Positions 1-8,997 of a stretch of 64,000 nt of DNA are shown piece by piece (positions within the stretch are counted from its first letter, which is position 1; each line of letters begins with the position of its first letter). The stretch covers positions 1-64,000 of the forward strand of contig NZ_FZQR01000007.1 of the NCBI RefSeq assembly GCF_900199455.1, read 5' to 3'. Both the position numbers and the translations under genes were made by a program. A model generated the notes under the pieces. It did no database searches. It was not told the origin of the DNA and saw only the letters and a program-made list of their open reading frames with translations. This stretch comes from Mesorhizobium carmichaelinearum. GTDB lineage: Bacteria > Pseudomonadota > Alphaproteobacteria > Rhizobiales > Rhizobiaceae.

Positions 1-2
1 GC

Positions 3-2084
3 GGCGGTTCGTCGTACGTCCAGTTAGCCGGGGGCGGGGCGGGCGGCAGCGGTGCCGTTACGGTCGACTCCACCTCATCCATCGCCATCGGCAGTGCGGG
101 CGCCATTATCCTGGGTGGCACCGCAGTTCCGGGAGTCCCCATCGCCGCAATTCTTGGACCCAGCGGCGCCGGAGGCACCGGCACGCTGAACCTCGCGGGT
201 GCGTTGACGTTCCAGAGCGGCGGCAGCTTTACCATCAACACCACCGGCACGTTCAATCTCGGCAATGCGGTTGCGAATGGGGCCGTCGCCGGGACGATTT
301 CTGGCCTGTCCAGCCTGACCAATAACGGCGCGATCAATTTCAACCAATCGAACGCCGTCACGTTCTCACCCGCCATAAGCGGCGACGGCACGGTAACCCA
401 GAACGGCGGCGGCACCGTTCTCGATGGTGCCAACACCTACACCGGCGCGACGACAGTGAATGGTGGCGTTCTGTCGGTGAACGGATCGATTGCATCGTCC
501 GTGCTTACGACGGTCAACAGTGGCGGCACGCTGGGGGGTACCGGCACGGTTGGCAACACAACGATCGTGGGCGGCATTCTGGCGCCGGGTAACTCGATCG
601 GCACGATCACGGTCGCGGGGGACCTCGTGTTCGGCACGGGCTCCACATACAGCGTCGAGGTTTCGCCTGTTACGGCCGACCGCACCAATGTTACCGGCAC
701 GGCCGACCTCTCGGGCGGCACGGTGGCGGTGACGTACCTGCCGGGCACGTTCGTGGCCAAGAGCTATACCATCCTCCATGCCGACGGGGGACTGGGCGGC
801 ACTGCATTCGCGGGCATCGACGCCCCGACACTGCCGGGCCTTACAAGCAGCCTCGTCTATGACTACACCGCGAACGACGTCTATCTGCAGACGACCGCCG
901 TGCCGACCATGGGCGCCGGGCTCAACGAGAATCAGAAGAGCGTCGATACGGCACTCCTCGACTTTTTCGATCGGACCGGCTCATTGCCCGGCGCGTTTGC
1001 CGGGCTTGGCGCGAACGGGCTTTCCCAGGTGTCGGGCGAGGTGGCGGCCGGTGCTGTCAATGCCGGCATCGACAGCGCCGACCAGTTCATCAACGCGCTC
1101 GATGCCCAGGCAGGTCAGGGCGCAGCGGGTCCGGCCGGTGGCGGCGGGGCGACGGCCTATGCCGAAGACGGGGCAGCCGGCGACAAGGACCAGTTTGCCT
1201 CGCTCGGCATCAAGGCCAGCCACAATGCCGACCTGGTGGGGTCTGTCTTCGCCAGCCGCTGGCAGGCATGGGGCGCCGTCTATGGCGGTTCGCAGAAGAT
1301 CGGCGGAGATGCCGGCGTTGGCTCGCACGACACGAATTCGGACATTTTCGGCGTCGCCGGCGGCATCGTCAGGAATTGGGGTGACACGCGCCTTGGCGTC
1401 GCGATCGGCGGCGGTTCGTCCAGCTTCTCGCTGGCGGATGATCTCGGCTCCGGCCATGCCAACACTTTCAATGTCGGCGTGTTCGGCCGGCAGGGTTTTG
1501 GCGATGCCTATATAGGCGGCGTGCTGGCCTACGGGTTCAACGACACCAACACCAGCCGGGCGGTGCCGGGCGACACGCTGGAGGCTTCCTTCAACGCGCA
1601 GACATGGTCGGGACGCGTCGAGGGCGGCTACCGCTTCGCCACGCCGGTTGCGGCGCTGACGCCCTATGCCGCCTTCCAGGCCACGGCCTATCACCTGCCG
1701 GGTTATTCCGAGACCAGCGCCGGTTCCGGCGACTTCGCTCTCGGCTACGGGTCCCAGTCGACCACCGCGACGCGCTTCGAGCTCGGCCTCAACCTCGACA
1801 AGGCCATCGCGCTGCAAGATGGAGCAAAGCTGACACTGTCGGGCCGCGCCGCCTGGGCGATCAATGGCGGCACGAACCGCAAGGTGACGGCGACGTTCCA
1901 GAGCCTGCCCGGCGCGACATTCACCATCGACGGGGCCGAGCCGGCCACCAACGCAGCGCTCGTCAATGCCAGCGCGACATACACATCCGGCTCCGGCCTC
2001 TTTGCTTCGCTCGGCTTCCAGGGTGAATTCTCGGGCAATGTCCAGAGCTATGCCGGCAAGGCAAAGATCGGGATCGACTGGTAG
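3..2084 (+). CDS. Autotransporter outer-membrane beta-barrel protein (5' end outside window)
   Basis: The frame is open from the first bases of the window, so this is the C-terminal 693 residues of a larger protein. A start placed near 204 would be an internal TTG codon. The first ~270 residues are Gly/Thr/Asn-rich passenger with a PATR-type beta-strand repeat (motifs GGGTVLDGANTYTG and LAPGNSIGTITVAG). The last ~330 residues, from about AWGAVYGG, alternate aromatic/Gly strands typical of an autotransporter barrel and end in a terminal Trp (KIGIDW), the usual outer-membrane insertion signal. Known family role: type V self-secretion of a surface passenger. The passenger's function cannot be told from this fragment. 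Confidence 0.88.
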   Translation, partial: GGSSYVQLAGGGAGGSGAVTVDSTSSIAIGSAGAIILGGTAVPGVPIAAILGPSGAGGTGTLNLAGALTFQSGGSFTINTTGTFNLGNAVANGAVAGTISGLSSLTNNGAINFNQSNAVTFSPAISGDGTVTQNGGGTVLDGANTYTGATTVNGGVLSVNGSIASSVLTTVNSGGTLGGTGTVGNTTIVGGILAPGNSIGTITVAGDLVFGTGSTYSVEVSPVTADRTNVTGTADLSGGTVAVTYLPGTFVAKSYTILHADGGLGGTAFAGIDAPTLPGLTSSLVYDYTANDVYLQTTAVPTMGAGLNENQKSVDTALLDFFDRTGSLPGAFAGLGANGLSQVSGEVAAGAVNAGIDSADQFINALDAQAGQGAAGPAGGGGATAYAEDGAAGDKDQFASLGIKASHNADLVGSVFASRWQAWGAVYGGSQKIGGDAGVGSHDTNSDIFGVAGGIVRNWGDTRLGVAIGGGSSSFSLADDLGSGHANTFNVGVFGRQGFGDAYIGGVLAYGFNDTNTSRAVPGDTLEASFNAQTWSGRVEGGYRFATPVAALTPYAAFQATAYHLPGYSETSAGSGDFALGYGSQSTTATRFELGLNLDKAIALQDGAKLTLSGRAAWAINGGTNRKVTATFQSLPGATFTIDGAEPATNAALVNASATYTSGSGLFASLGFQGEFSGNVQSYAGKAKIGIDW

Positions 2085-2156
2085 CGAGCGAGATCAGCCG
2101 AGATCAGCTGGTCGTCCGCAGCCAGCAGTTCGCCATGAGCGGCCCCAGGCCAAGCC

Positions 2157-2531
2157 TCACGGCCAGGCACGCTGCATTGAATTGACCGAAAGCCAGGCAA
2201 TCAGCGGCAGCGCCAGCAGGAGCGCAAGGCGCAGCGCTGCCGATCGGGCTCTGTCGAAATCACCTCGCCTCAGCCGCAGCCATGCCTGCACGGCGGCGCC
2301 AAGGGGGAGCAGGGCGTAGAGGCCGGCCAGAGCCCACAGGAGCTGCTCACCGGTCACCGGGATGCCGCCCTGCTTGAGCGCGTCGCCGATGGCCGCTCCC
2401 GGTACGGCGACGAAGAAAACTCCCGTGATCGCGAACAGGAAGCCGATCATCGAACCCGGAAACGATGTCGCCGACAGCGCGACCGCCACCGCCAGCAGGA
2501 TGAGCAAGATGATGAACGCGCGCTGGGTCAC
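2157..2531 (-). CDS. Small four-helix integral membrane protein of unknown function
   Basis: 124 residues with about four hydrophobic segments (near residues 5-24, 28-46, 64-85 and 100-117) separated by short polar loops. A charged loop (RLRRGDFDRARS) precedes the last helix. I do not recognise the family. It converges on the autotransporter gene, and its start lies only 46 bp from the left end of the IS630 element, so the insertion sits in its promoter region and may have changed its expression. Codon use and GC look like the rest of the chromosome. Confidence 0.6.
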   Translation of the reverse strand: MTQRAFIILLILLAVAVALSATSFPGSMIGFLFAITGVFFVAVPGAAIGDALKQGGIPVTGEQLLWALAGLYALLPLGAAVQAWLRLRRGDFDRARSAALRLALLLALPLIAWLSVNSMQRAWP

Positions 2532-2661
2532 TGCCGGGAACTCCGTCCGCCGGCAAACCGATAGCAGAGAAGGCTTAGAGCGGTTCGCGTTTTGTCTGAA
2601 TCGGGATTCCCAAGACTGAGCAAATCAGATTCGATGTTCTGACCGTTGGAGGTCGGGACAG

Positions 2662-3024
2662 ATGGCCAAGCCTTATTCGATGGATTTGCGGGAACGGGCG
2701 TTGGCTCGCCTTGAAGAAGGCGAGACGAGCCGAGAGGTAGCTGCGGCACTGAAGGTGGCAGTTTCGAGCGTGATCAAGTGGGCGGCGCGCAAGCGTCGGC
2801 TGGGCAGTGCGGCACCCGGCAAGATGGGCGGTCATCGACCCTATCTGATTGACGGGGAGCATCGTGCCTTCGTCCTGAGCGAGGTCGAGCGGGATGCCAA
2901 CATAACGCTTCATGAATTGACGGCCGCACTGGCTGACCGGGGTCTCATCATCCACCCTGCCAGCGTCGGTCGCTTCCTGCATCGCGAGGGCAAGAGTTTT
3001 AAAAAAAACCGTTCTGCCGGCTGA
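2662..3024 (+). CDS. IS630-type transposase, N-terminal frame (OrfA, helix-turn-helix)
   Basis: 120 residues beginning MAKPYSMDLRERAL, with a helix-turn-helix DNA-binding region (about residues 15-50, GETSREVAAALKVAVSSVIKW) followed by a second HTH-like region near residues 75-110. This is the DNA-recognition half of an IS630 transposase. The frame ends just after a T4A8 run at about 2998-3009, where the second frame takes over one base ahead. The full protein therefore needs a +1-type frameshift or transcriptional slippage. No DDE residues are in this part. Confidence 0.85.
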   Translation: MAKPYSMDLRERALARLEEGETSREVAAALKVAVSSVIKWAARKRRLGSAAPGKMGGHRPYLIDGEHRAFVLSEVERDANITLHELTAALADRGLIIHPASVGRFLHREGKSFKKNRSAG

Positions 3025-3043
3025 GCAACTCAAGCCAAAGCTG

Positions 3044-3607
3044 ATGCGTCGGCGGACGCAATGGATGCGCTATCAGACCCGCATTGACCCAACGCGCCTG
3101 GTCTTCCTGGATGAAACGTGGGTCAAGACCAACATGGCGCCGTTGCGCGGCTGGGGTGTGCGCGGCAAGCGGCTGATGGCTCACGCGCCATATGGTCATT
3201 GGAAGACAATGACCTTCATCGCCGCACTGCGGCATGATCGGGTAGAGGCGCCTTGGGTCATTGACGGACCCATCAATGCGCAGGCCTTCCGTGTCTATGT
3301 CGAAACCGAACTCATCAAGACCCTGAAGCCGGGTGACATCGTCATTCTCGACAATCTCGGATCTCACAAGGGCCAAGCCGTCCGCGACATCGTCAGGGCC
3401 GCCGGAGCGCGGCTCTTCTTCCTGCCGCCCTACAGTCCAGATCTCAATCCAATCGAGAAGCTCTTCGCTAAGCTCAAGCACTGCATGCGACGTGCCGCCA
3501 AACGAAGCATCCAGGCCGTACACAACGCTATCGCCCGCACCCTCGACATCGTCACCTCAAATGAATGCAACAACTACATCGAAAGCGCGGGCTATAAGTC
3601 AACCTAA
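3044..3607 (+). CDS. IS630-type transposase, C-terminal catalytic frame (OrfB, DDE domain)
   Basis: 187 residues from the first ATG, but the frame is open back to the A8 run at 3002-3009, so it is probably made as a fusion with OrfA. It carries the DDE catalytic set of the family: Asp in FLDETWVKTN, Asp in VILDNLGSHKG and Glu in SPDLNPIEKLF. The stop lies 10 bp inside the right inverted repeat region. Read alone, it lacks a DNA-binding domain. A simple inactivating indel in the A run cannot be excluded. Confidence 0.87.
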   Translation: MRRRTQWMRYQTRIDPTRLVFLDETWVKTNMAPLRGWGVRGKRLMAHAPYGHWKTMTFIAALRHDRVEAPWVIDGPINAQAFRVYVETELIKTLKPGDIVILDNLGSHKGQAVRDIVRAAGARLFFLPPYSPDLNPIEKLFAKLKHCMRRAAKRSIQAVHNAIARTLDIVTSNECNNYIESAGYKST

Positions 3608-3805
3608 ATGCGAACCGCTCTAGAAATCCGTTCGCGCCATCCCGTTGAAGCCGGCACCTTGGGGCGGTCCAATCGGTCTTTCCATCAGCCATTATGGTGA
3701 AGCTTGCTTCCGGTCGATAAGTTGACCTTTTGATGCATGTTTGATAGCGCCATTGCGGCGCACCAATCCGGCCAGTCGAGCTGAAGAAGCGTTTCGCGGT
3801 TCACG

Positions 3806-4620
<815 letters not shown>

Positions 4621-4624
<4 letters not shown>

Positions 4625-5358
4625 AACACCTCCGGGACGGGTTTGATTTGCTGGCTCTGCTCGGGCGGGGGACGCAGATGCGGTGAAAGCAGGTATTCAA
4701 CCCAGGCGAATAGCCGGGCGATCGACAGATTGAGCAGCAGGTAGATCACGCCGGCGCACGTCAGCACCTCGATCGGCCGGAACGTGTCGTGCTGGATCTT
4801 CTGCGCCGTTCCCATCATCTCCATGATGGTAACCACGGAAGCGAGCGCGGTCGCCTTGGTCATGAGAATGATCTCGGTCGAATAGGCCGGCAAGGCCAGG
4901 CGGAGCGCTATGGGCAATGCGACAATACGGAACCGTGTGAACGCAGACATGCCGAAAGCCTTGGCCGCCTCGATCTGCCCGACCGGCACGGCTCGGAGCG
5001 CGCCGCGGAAAATCTCGCTCTCATAAGCGGCGGTGTTGAGCGCCATCGCGACGATCGTGCAATACATGGGGTCGCGCAGGATCGGCCAAAGAATCGGGCT
5101 GTGGCGTACAAAATCGAACTGGGAAAGTCCGAAATAGACCAGATAGAGTTGCACCAGCAGCGGCGATCCGCGGAAGACGAAGACATAGGCACGGGTGAAA
5201 TATTCGCCGAATTTGGAGCCCGACGCCCGCAGCCAGGTCAGGCCGGTGGCGATGACCAGGCCGAAGGCGATGCCGAAGAACCAGATCTCAAGCGTCAGCG
5301 GCAGTGCTTTCAGCACGCTCCACATGGTCGAAAGGTAGAAGTTGTAATCCACCGCCAC
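4621..5358 (-). CDS. Polar amino-acid ABC transporter permease (HisM/OccM type)
   Basis: 245 residues with five to six hydrophobic segments and the EAA-type cytoplasmic loop (AAYESEIFRGALRAVPVGQ and EAAKAFGMS) that contacts the ATPase. It is the second of two His/Glu/Gln/Arg-type permeases in the operon. Its start is 3 bp beyond the stop of the upstream permease gene, and its stop overlaps the ATPase start. The heterodimeric permease pair is typical of HisQM/OccQM importers. Confidence 0.92.
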
Positions 5359-5361
5359 CTC

Positions 5362-6108
5362 CTATTTCGGACGCAGAAAGCTGCGTGAGGTGTAACGCTC
5401 GGCCTTGTCGAAGATCGGCGTCGAGATCGACGTCATCACGAGGTAGAGGATACCGGCGACCGTGTAGAAAAGCAGCGAATGGTGTGTTGAACGCGCCGCC
5501 TTGTTCGCCGTCAGCATCAGCTCGGCGACGCCGGTGACCGAGATCAAAGCCGAATCCTTGATGGTCAATTGCCAAACATTGCCCAGCCCCGGCACCGCCA
5601 GACGCAGGACCTGGGGCATGATCACGAGGCGAAAACGCAGCCAGGCCGACATGCCATAGGCGCGCGCCGCTTCCAGCTCGCCGCGATGGATCGCCAGGAA
5701 CGACCCGCGGAAGACCTCGGCCTGATAGGCGCCCGAAATGATGCCGACCGCGAGCACACCGCCCAGAAAGCTCGGCATGTTCAAGATGTCGGTCGAGCCG
5801 ATCGATCCGGTGGACCGCGCCACGCCCGTCAGGATCTGCGTGCCGCCATAGTAGAAGAGGTAGATGACCAAAAGCTCCGGCTCACCGCGGAACACGGTCG
5901 TGTAGCTCTCGCCGATGAACCTCAGTCCGCCGCGATGCGAAAGCTTGGCCGCCGCCACGAGCGAGCCCAGCATGGCGCCGATCATCATCGAAACGACGGT
6001 GACCGCCAGGGTCCAGCCAATGCCCCAGAGCAGCTGCGAGCCCCAGCCGGCCGCCAACAGCTCATAGGCCGTCGACAGCTGATCCTTGAGACTGTTGAGA
6101 AAGTCCAC
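5362..6108 (-). CDS. Polar amino-acid ABC transporter permease (HisQ/OccQ type)
   Basis: 248 residues with the conserved permease loop (GAYQAEVFRGSFLAIHRGELEAA) and multiple membrane segments. First permease of the importer. A 90-bp gap that holds a strong terminator separates it from the binding-protein gene upstream. This arrangement usually gives more binding protein than membrane subunits. The N-terminal region differs from the partner permease, as expected for a heterodimer. Confidence 0.92.
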   Translation of the reverse strand: MDFLNSLKDQLSTAYELLAAGWGSQLLWGIGWTLAVTVVSMMIGAMLGSLVAAAKLSHRGGLRFIGESYTTVFRGEPELLVIYLFYYGGTQILTGVARSTGSIGSTDILNMPSFLGGVLAVGIISGAYQAEVFRGSFLAIHRGELEAARAYGMSAWLRFRLVIMPQVLRLAVPGLGNVWQLTIKDSALISVTGVAELMLTANKAARSTHHSLLFYTVAGILYLVMTSISTPIFDKAERYTSRSFLRPK

Positions 6109-6160
6109 CTACGCCTCCCCGGGCGTCGAGATAATGCATCGACAGCTCGCCCGCCTCAAT

Positions 6161-6192
6161 GCAAAAAGGGAGCAGCCTTGGCTGCTCCCTTT
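6161..6192 (-). terminator. Rho-independent terminator inside the ABC operon
   Basis: On the minus strand a 13-bp perfect stem (positions 6165-6177 pairing with 6180-6192, 2-base apex) is followed by TTTTTGC. It lies directly after the binding-protein stop and before the permease genes, so it should attenuate read-through to the membrane subunits. Confidence 0.85.
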
Positions 6193-6198
6193 GCGACA

Positions 6199-7041
6199 TT
6201 ACTTGGTAATGTCGATCTTGAACCACTGCATCGAGTATTTCGACACCGAGCCGTCATCGAGAGCGGCCTTGAGCGCCTTGTTGTAGATATCCTGCAGGTC
6301 CTTGTCGGTCTTGCGGAAAGCAGCACCGATGCCCGGTCCAAGGATCGGACCGCCCTTGAACTGGGGCCCGACGAATTCGAGGTCCTTGGCGTCGGGCTTG
6401 GCCAGCGTGCCGAGGAAGTAGGTGGTGTCGGCGAAGGCCACGTCGAGGCGGCCGGCCATCAGATCGAGATCATGCTCGTCGGTGGTCTTGTATTCATGGA
6501 CGTTGGCGACATCCTTGAGATATTTGTCGGCAAACGTCGCCTCCGTCGTCGAAACCTGCAGGCCGACATTCTTGCCGGTCAATTCCTTGCGCAGCGTGTC
6601 GAGCGCCGCCTTGGATTCGGCATCGTCCTTCGAAAGATCGATCATCTTGCCGCTGTTGGACAGCTGCGCCAGCGGTCCATTCTTGTCGGCGAGGAAAGCC
6701 ACCGGCGATGAGGCATAGGGGATCGAGAAGTCGATCGTCTTCATGCGCTCCTCGGTGATCGACATGCCGTCCATGACCATGTCGAACTTGCCCGCGGTGA
6801 GGCCTGGAATAACGCCATCCCAATCCTGCGCCACGATGTTGCATTCGAGCTTCGCGCGGGCGCAGACGTCGTTGAGGATGTCCACCTCGAAGCCGACGAT
6901 CTTGCCGCTGGCGTCGGTCTGGTTCCACGGGGCATAGGAGCCCTCCATAGCAACCGTCACGGTCTTCCAGTCCTTGGCCAACGCCGGGGTTGAACAGGTC
7001 AACGCCAGCGCGGCAAGCGCAATCCAACGTGATGATGTCAC
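6199..7041 (-). CDS. Amino-acid/opine-type periplasmic substrate-binding protein
   Basis: I place the start at the GTG at 7041 (280 residues), because a GGAG box lies 7 bases upstream and a typical signal peptide (SSRWIALAALALTC...PALA) follows. A longer reading to 7158 adds an unlikely Cys-rich leader. The mature part has the family-3 solute-binding core: AMEGSYAPWN, GFEVDILNDVC, DWDGVIPGLTAGKFD and the downstream MSITEERMKTIDFSIPYA segment. It resembles octopine/nopaline and Lys/Arg/Orn binding proteins. It delivers ligand to the two permeases encoded downstream; the exact substrate is unknown. Confidence 0.9.
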   Translation of the reverse strand: MTSSRWIALAALALTCSTPALAKDWKTVTVAMEGSYAPWNQTDASGKIVGFEVDILNDVCARAKLECNIVAQDWDGVIPGLTAGKFDMVMDGMSITEERMKTIDFSIPYASSPVAFLADKNGPLAQLSNSGKMIDLSKDDAESKAALDTLRKELTGKNVGLQVSTTEATFADKYLKDVANVHEYKTTDEHDLDLMAGRLDVAFADTTYFLGTLAKPDAKDLEFVGPQFKGGPILGPGIGAAFRKTDKDLQDIYNKALKAALDDGSVSKYSMQWFKIDITK

Positions 7042-7525
7042 GATACTTCTCCCATATTTTGTTCTTGGAACCCTCAGATACCAATTGCTTAGCCTAGCCC
7101 CAATTCCCCCACAAGTGCTGTTTTCCGCTCCGCATTGAGCGCATTCTTGACGCTGCACGGGTACAAGTTCCGCGGCTCGGGGAAAACCCGGCGCGATGGC
7201 GGGGTCACCTTGCTAAGCTACTGTTTTGTCAGAGTAAGCTATCGTGCGGTGCTGCCCGCTGGCTGTTTACCGCCTTCGCCCTTGCGCCATTGCCGTGCGT
7301 GATCAGCGCCAGGCGTGCCATCAAGATCTCGTGAACCGGCGAAGTCCGCGAAAGTCAGTTTGAAAGCCTCGGTCCCGATGCTGCTCCAGCTGTGCAAATC
7401 ATGCCCGTTGGACAGTGTGCCGCCGAGGAGCCGGCGCGGCGGCAAGGAGCGATCGGGGACGGCAGGTAATTCCGGCTGGGGTCGTGCAGTGGGGTACCAG
7501 AATCCGCCAGTCAGGAGGCGAATGG
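7042..7525. other. Intergenic region of about 480 bp
   Basis: This stretch holds the promoter region of the ABC operon at its left end and the 3' flank of the small secreted protein at its right end. Minus-strand frames cross it, but none has a convincing start, ribosome site or family signature. No tRNA, repeat or terminator was recognised. Confidence 0.4.
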
Positions 7526-7942
7526 CTAGTGCCAGAGGCACACCCGGACGTCCTTGCCAACATAGCACGCGCCTTCGCGGTGAAGTGCTCCCCAATCTTG
7601 TCCGTCGCCGTGGGTGTCGCGAATATCCCCGTTCGCATAGCCTGCCCAAGAATCTCCGTCCTTGTATACAACCGCCCAGTAATCCTTGGACATTTCACCG
7701 GCCCCACTATGGGTGTCGGGATAGTCGATACCTGCGAAAACCTGATGAGGCCCCTGGATATTGAAATCGCCGCCCTTTTCGATTTGATAGGAGCATTTTC
7801 CGGATATGCGGGTCTCACCCTGAACGACAAGCAGGCAGCGGCCCCATTTATAACCGCTCGGCAAACGATGCTGCGCTTGCGCATGCGAAGGCGAAAGGGA
7901 AACCGCAATTGCAAAGGCAGCCGCTAGTGTTCGCCCGATCAT
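7526..7942 (-). CDS. Small secreted protein of unknown function
   Basis: 138 residues with a clear signal peptide (MIGRTLAAAFAIAVSLSPSHAQA), giving a mature protein of about 115 residues. It has four Cys residues (in RCLLV, KCSYQ, ACYVG and VCLWH) that could form two disulfides, and several Trp and Gly-Asp motifs (DGDSWAGYANGD, DTHGDGQDWG). I do not recognise a family. Its start overlaps the end of a tiny upstream ORF by 4 bp (ATGA), which may couple their translation. Confidence 0.65.
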   Translation of the reverse strand: MIGRTLAAAFAIAVSLSPSHAQAQHRLPSGYKWGRCLLVVQGETRISGKCSYQIEKGGDFNIQGPHQVFAGIDYPDTHSGAGEMSKDYWAVVYKDGDSWAGYANGDIRDTHGDGQDWGALHREGACYVGKDVRVCLWH

Positions 7943-8091
7943 CTGATCACCCGTTGTGAAACAGCCGGATTCAAGGAGCGGCCGGACGCTGTTGGATTCC
8001 CAGAACGCATGCCGAAACGGTCCTGCGCAGGTTGGCCCCCTAAGAGATCCTGATATTTATCGACCATAGTCGGATTTTTGTCACGTGACAT
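7939..8091 (-). CDS. Possible 50-residue ORF upstream of the secreted protein
   Basis: The frame runs from an ATG at 8091 (MSRDKNPTMVDKYQ) to a TGA that overlaps the ATG of the secreted-protein gene. The peptide is polar, with no membrane segment, and has no good ribosome-binding site. It could be a small protein, a leader peptide, or chance; the ATGA overlap is the main argument for it. Confidence 0.3.
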   Translation of the reverse strand: MSRDKNPTMVDKYQDLLGGQPAQDRFGMRSGNPTASGRSLNPAVSQRVIR

Positions 8092-8158
8092 GTGCGCTGC
8101 TGCGTCGAAACTGCGCGCTTGTCGAGCATCCGAAGCGATACAAGTTCTAAGACCGCTG

Positions 8159-8410
8159 TCAGTCGGGCTCTGTCCGCCAAAAACGCTTGCTTGCGAAGGC
8201 TTTGCCCGATCCGGTCTTGAAGTATCGCTCGAGTTGCCGTGCGTTGGCCTCGGTTTCAACCGCAACATAGGTTTTCAAAGTTACAGGCAGATTGGCCTTG
8301 GTCGATACCACATGGCCCGATCGATGCGATTCGAATCGGCGTCGGAGGTCGTTTGTCGATCCGACATAGATATCGCCGTTACGAAGTTGCAGGAAATACA
8401 CGTACCACAT
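8159..8410 (-). CDS. GIY-YIG nuclease superfamily protein
   Basis: 83 residues starting at the ATG at 8410. The longer frame upstream runs through the tRNA and is not credible. The N-terminus has the family signature in the form MWYVYFLQL...DIYVGSTNDL, followed by the conserved Arg in LRRRFESH and a His. This is the UvrC-type GIY-YIG fold found in small stand-alone YhbQ-like proteins. Biological role of the stand-alone proteins is poorly defined. It sits about 95 bp downstream of tRNA-Ser on the same strand. Confidence 0.85.
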   Translation of the reverse strand: MWYVYFLQLRNGDIYVGSTNDLRRRFESHRSGHVVSTKANLPVTLKTYVAVETEANARQLERYFKTGSGKAFASKRFWRTEPD

Positions 8411-8504
8411 GGTCCCCCTACGCTGCTTCGCAGCTTCGGGCGACACTCCTACGCCCGATTGCGGTTTCGGGTGGCCTGCCACCCGAAGCCCGCAGGGCGT
8501 AGGG

Positions 8505-8594
8505 TGGCGGAGAGGGAGGGATTCGAACCCCCGATGGGCTTGCACCCATGCCGCATTTCGAGTGCGGTGCATTCGACCACTCTGCCACCTCTCC
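8505..8594 (-). tRNA. tRNA-Ser (anticodon CGA)
   Basis: A 90-nt cloverleaf on the minus strand includes an encoded 3' CCA. The acceptor arm is GGAGAGG..., the D loop has GAGTGGTCGAATG, the anticodon loop is CTCGAAA (anticodon CGA), and there is a long variable arm typical of tRNA-Ser. The T loop GGTTCGAATCC is followed by CTCTCCGCCA. Confidence 0.97.
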
Positions 8595-8843
8595 GCGGTC
8601 ATGGTCGGCCGTTGCCGGCGCGGCGCACTAGATAACGGCTGAACGGGCAGGTTACAAGGCCAAATCCGCCGATATTTGGCTTGCTGGACAAGTGGCGGAT
8701 TCAAGGTGGTGTTTACCGTCGAGCCCATACGGTTTCACGGCCAGCCATGCCTCCCATCTCCAGGCGACGGTAACGCTGGGTCGTCATGTTGACACGACCA
8801 TTGGTTGCCCGCCAATGATTAGGCCCGGCAACGGCCGTTTGCC

Positions 8844-8872
8844 TTGACTCCAACTCAACCTTCGGTTAGGGA
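8844..8872 (+). promoter_or_regulatory. Probable promoter of the rplU-rpmA operon
   Basis: TTGACT at 8844-8849 and TAGGGA at 8867-8872 are separated by 17 bases, a fair match to a housekeeping sigma promoter about 125 bp upstream of rplU. The -10 box is weak. Confidence 0.4.
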
Positions 8873-8946
8873 CAGCGCGCAATCGGCGTGGAGGGTTCTT
8901 CCGCGCCGCTTGTTTTTTGAACCCGCAGACTGACAAAAAGACGGCC

Positions 8947-8965
8947 GAACCGCCTCAGGCGGTTC
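8947..8965 (+). promoter_or_regulatory. Leader hairpin before rplU
   Basis: GAACCGCC and GGCGGTTC form an 8-bp perfect stem with a TCA loop, 33 bp upstream of the rplU start, within the predicted 5' UTR. It could be part of a ribosomal-protein autoregulatory leader; no T-tract follows, so it is not a terminator. Confidence 0.35.
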
Positions 8966-8997
8966 ATCAAGGCCGACCGAACAGCGAAAGGCAAAAA

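Larger units (their letters stand above)
2578..3620 (+). mobile_element. IS630-family insertion sequence, about 1043 bp, TA target duplication
   Basis: The ends carry an 11-bp perfect terminal inverted repeat (GAGCGGTTCGC at 2578-2588 and its complement at 3610-3620). The match extends imperfectly to about 24 bp, with 19 of 24 positions agreeing. The element is flanked by TA on both sides (2576-2577 and 3621-3622), the target duplication expected for IS630/Tc1-mariner elements. It encloses a two-frame DDE transposase. Both ends and the reading frames look intact, so the copy may still be mobile. Confidence 0.9.
8595..8997. other. Intergenic region upstream of rplU
   Basis: About 400 bp between tRNA-Ser and rplU. 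Apart from the probable rplU promoter and the 5' leader hairpin listed separately, I see no gene, repeat or RNA here. Confidence 0.5.

Noticed and set aside
7239..7649. A 136-codon minus-strand frame next to the secreted-protein gene
   Set aside because: Half of it overlaps that gene in another frame; no start signal or family feature.
8411..8728. N-terminal extension of the GIY-YIG protein
   Set aside because: The extension would be translated through tRNA-Ser; the family begins at MWYVYF.
8905..8997. A riboswitch before rplU
   Set aside because: Only one short hairpin is visible and no known riboswitch core; listed only as a leader hairpin.
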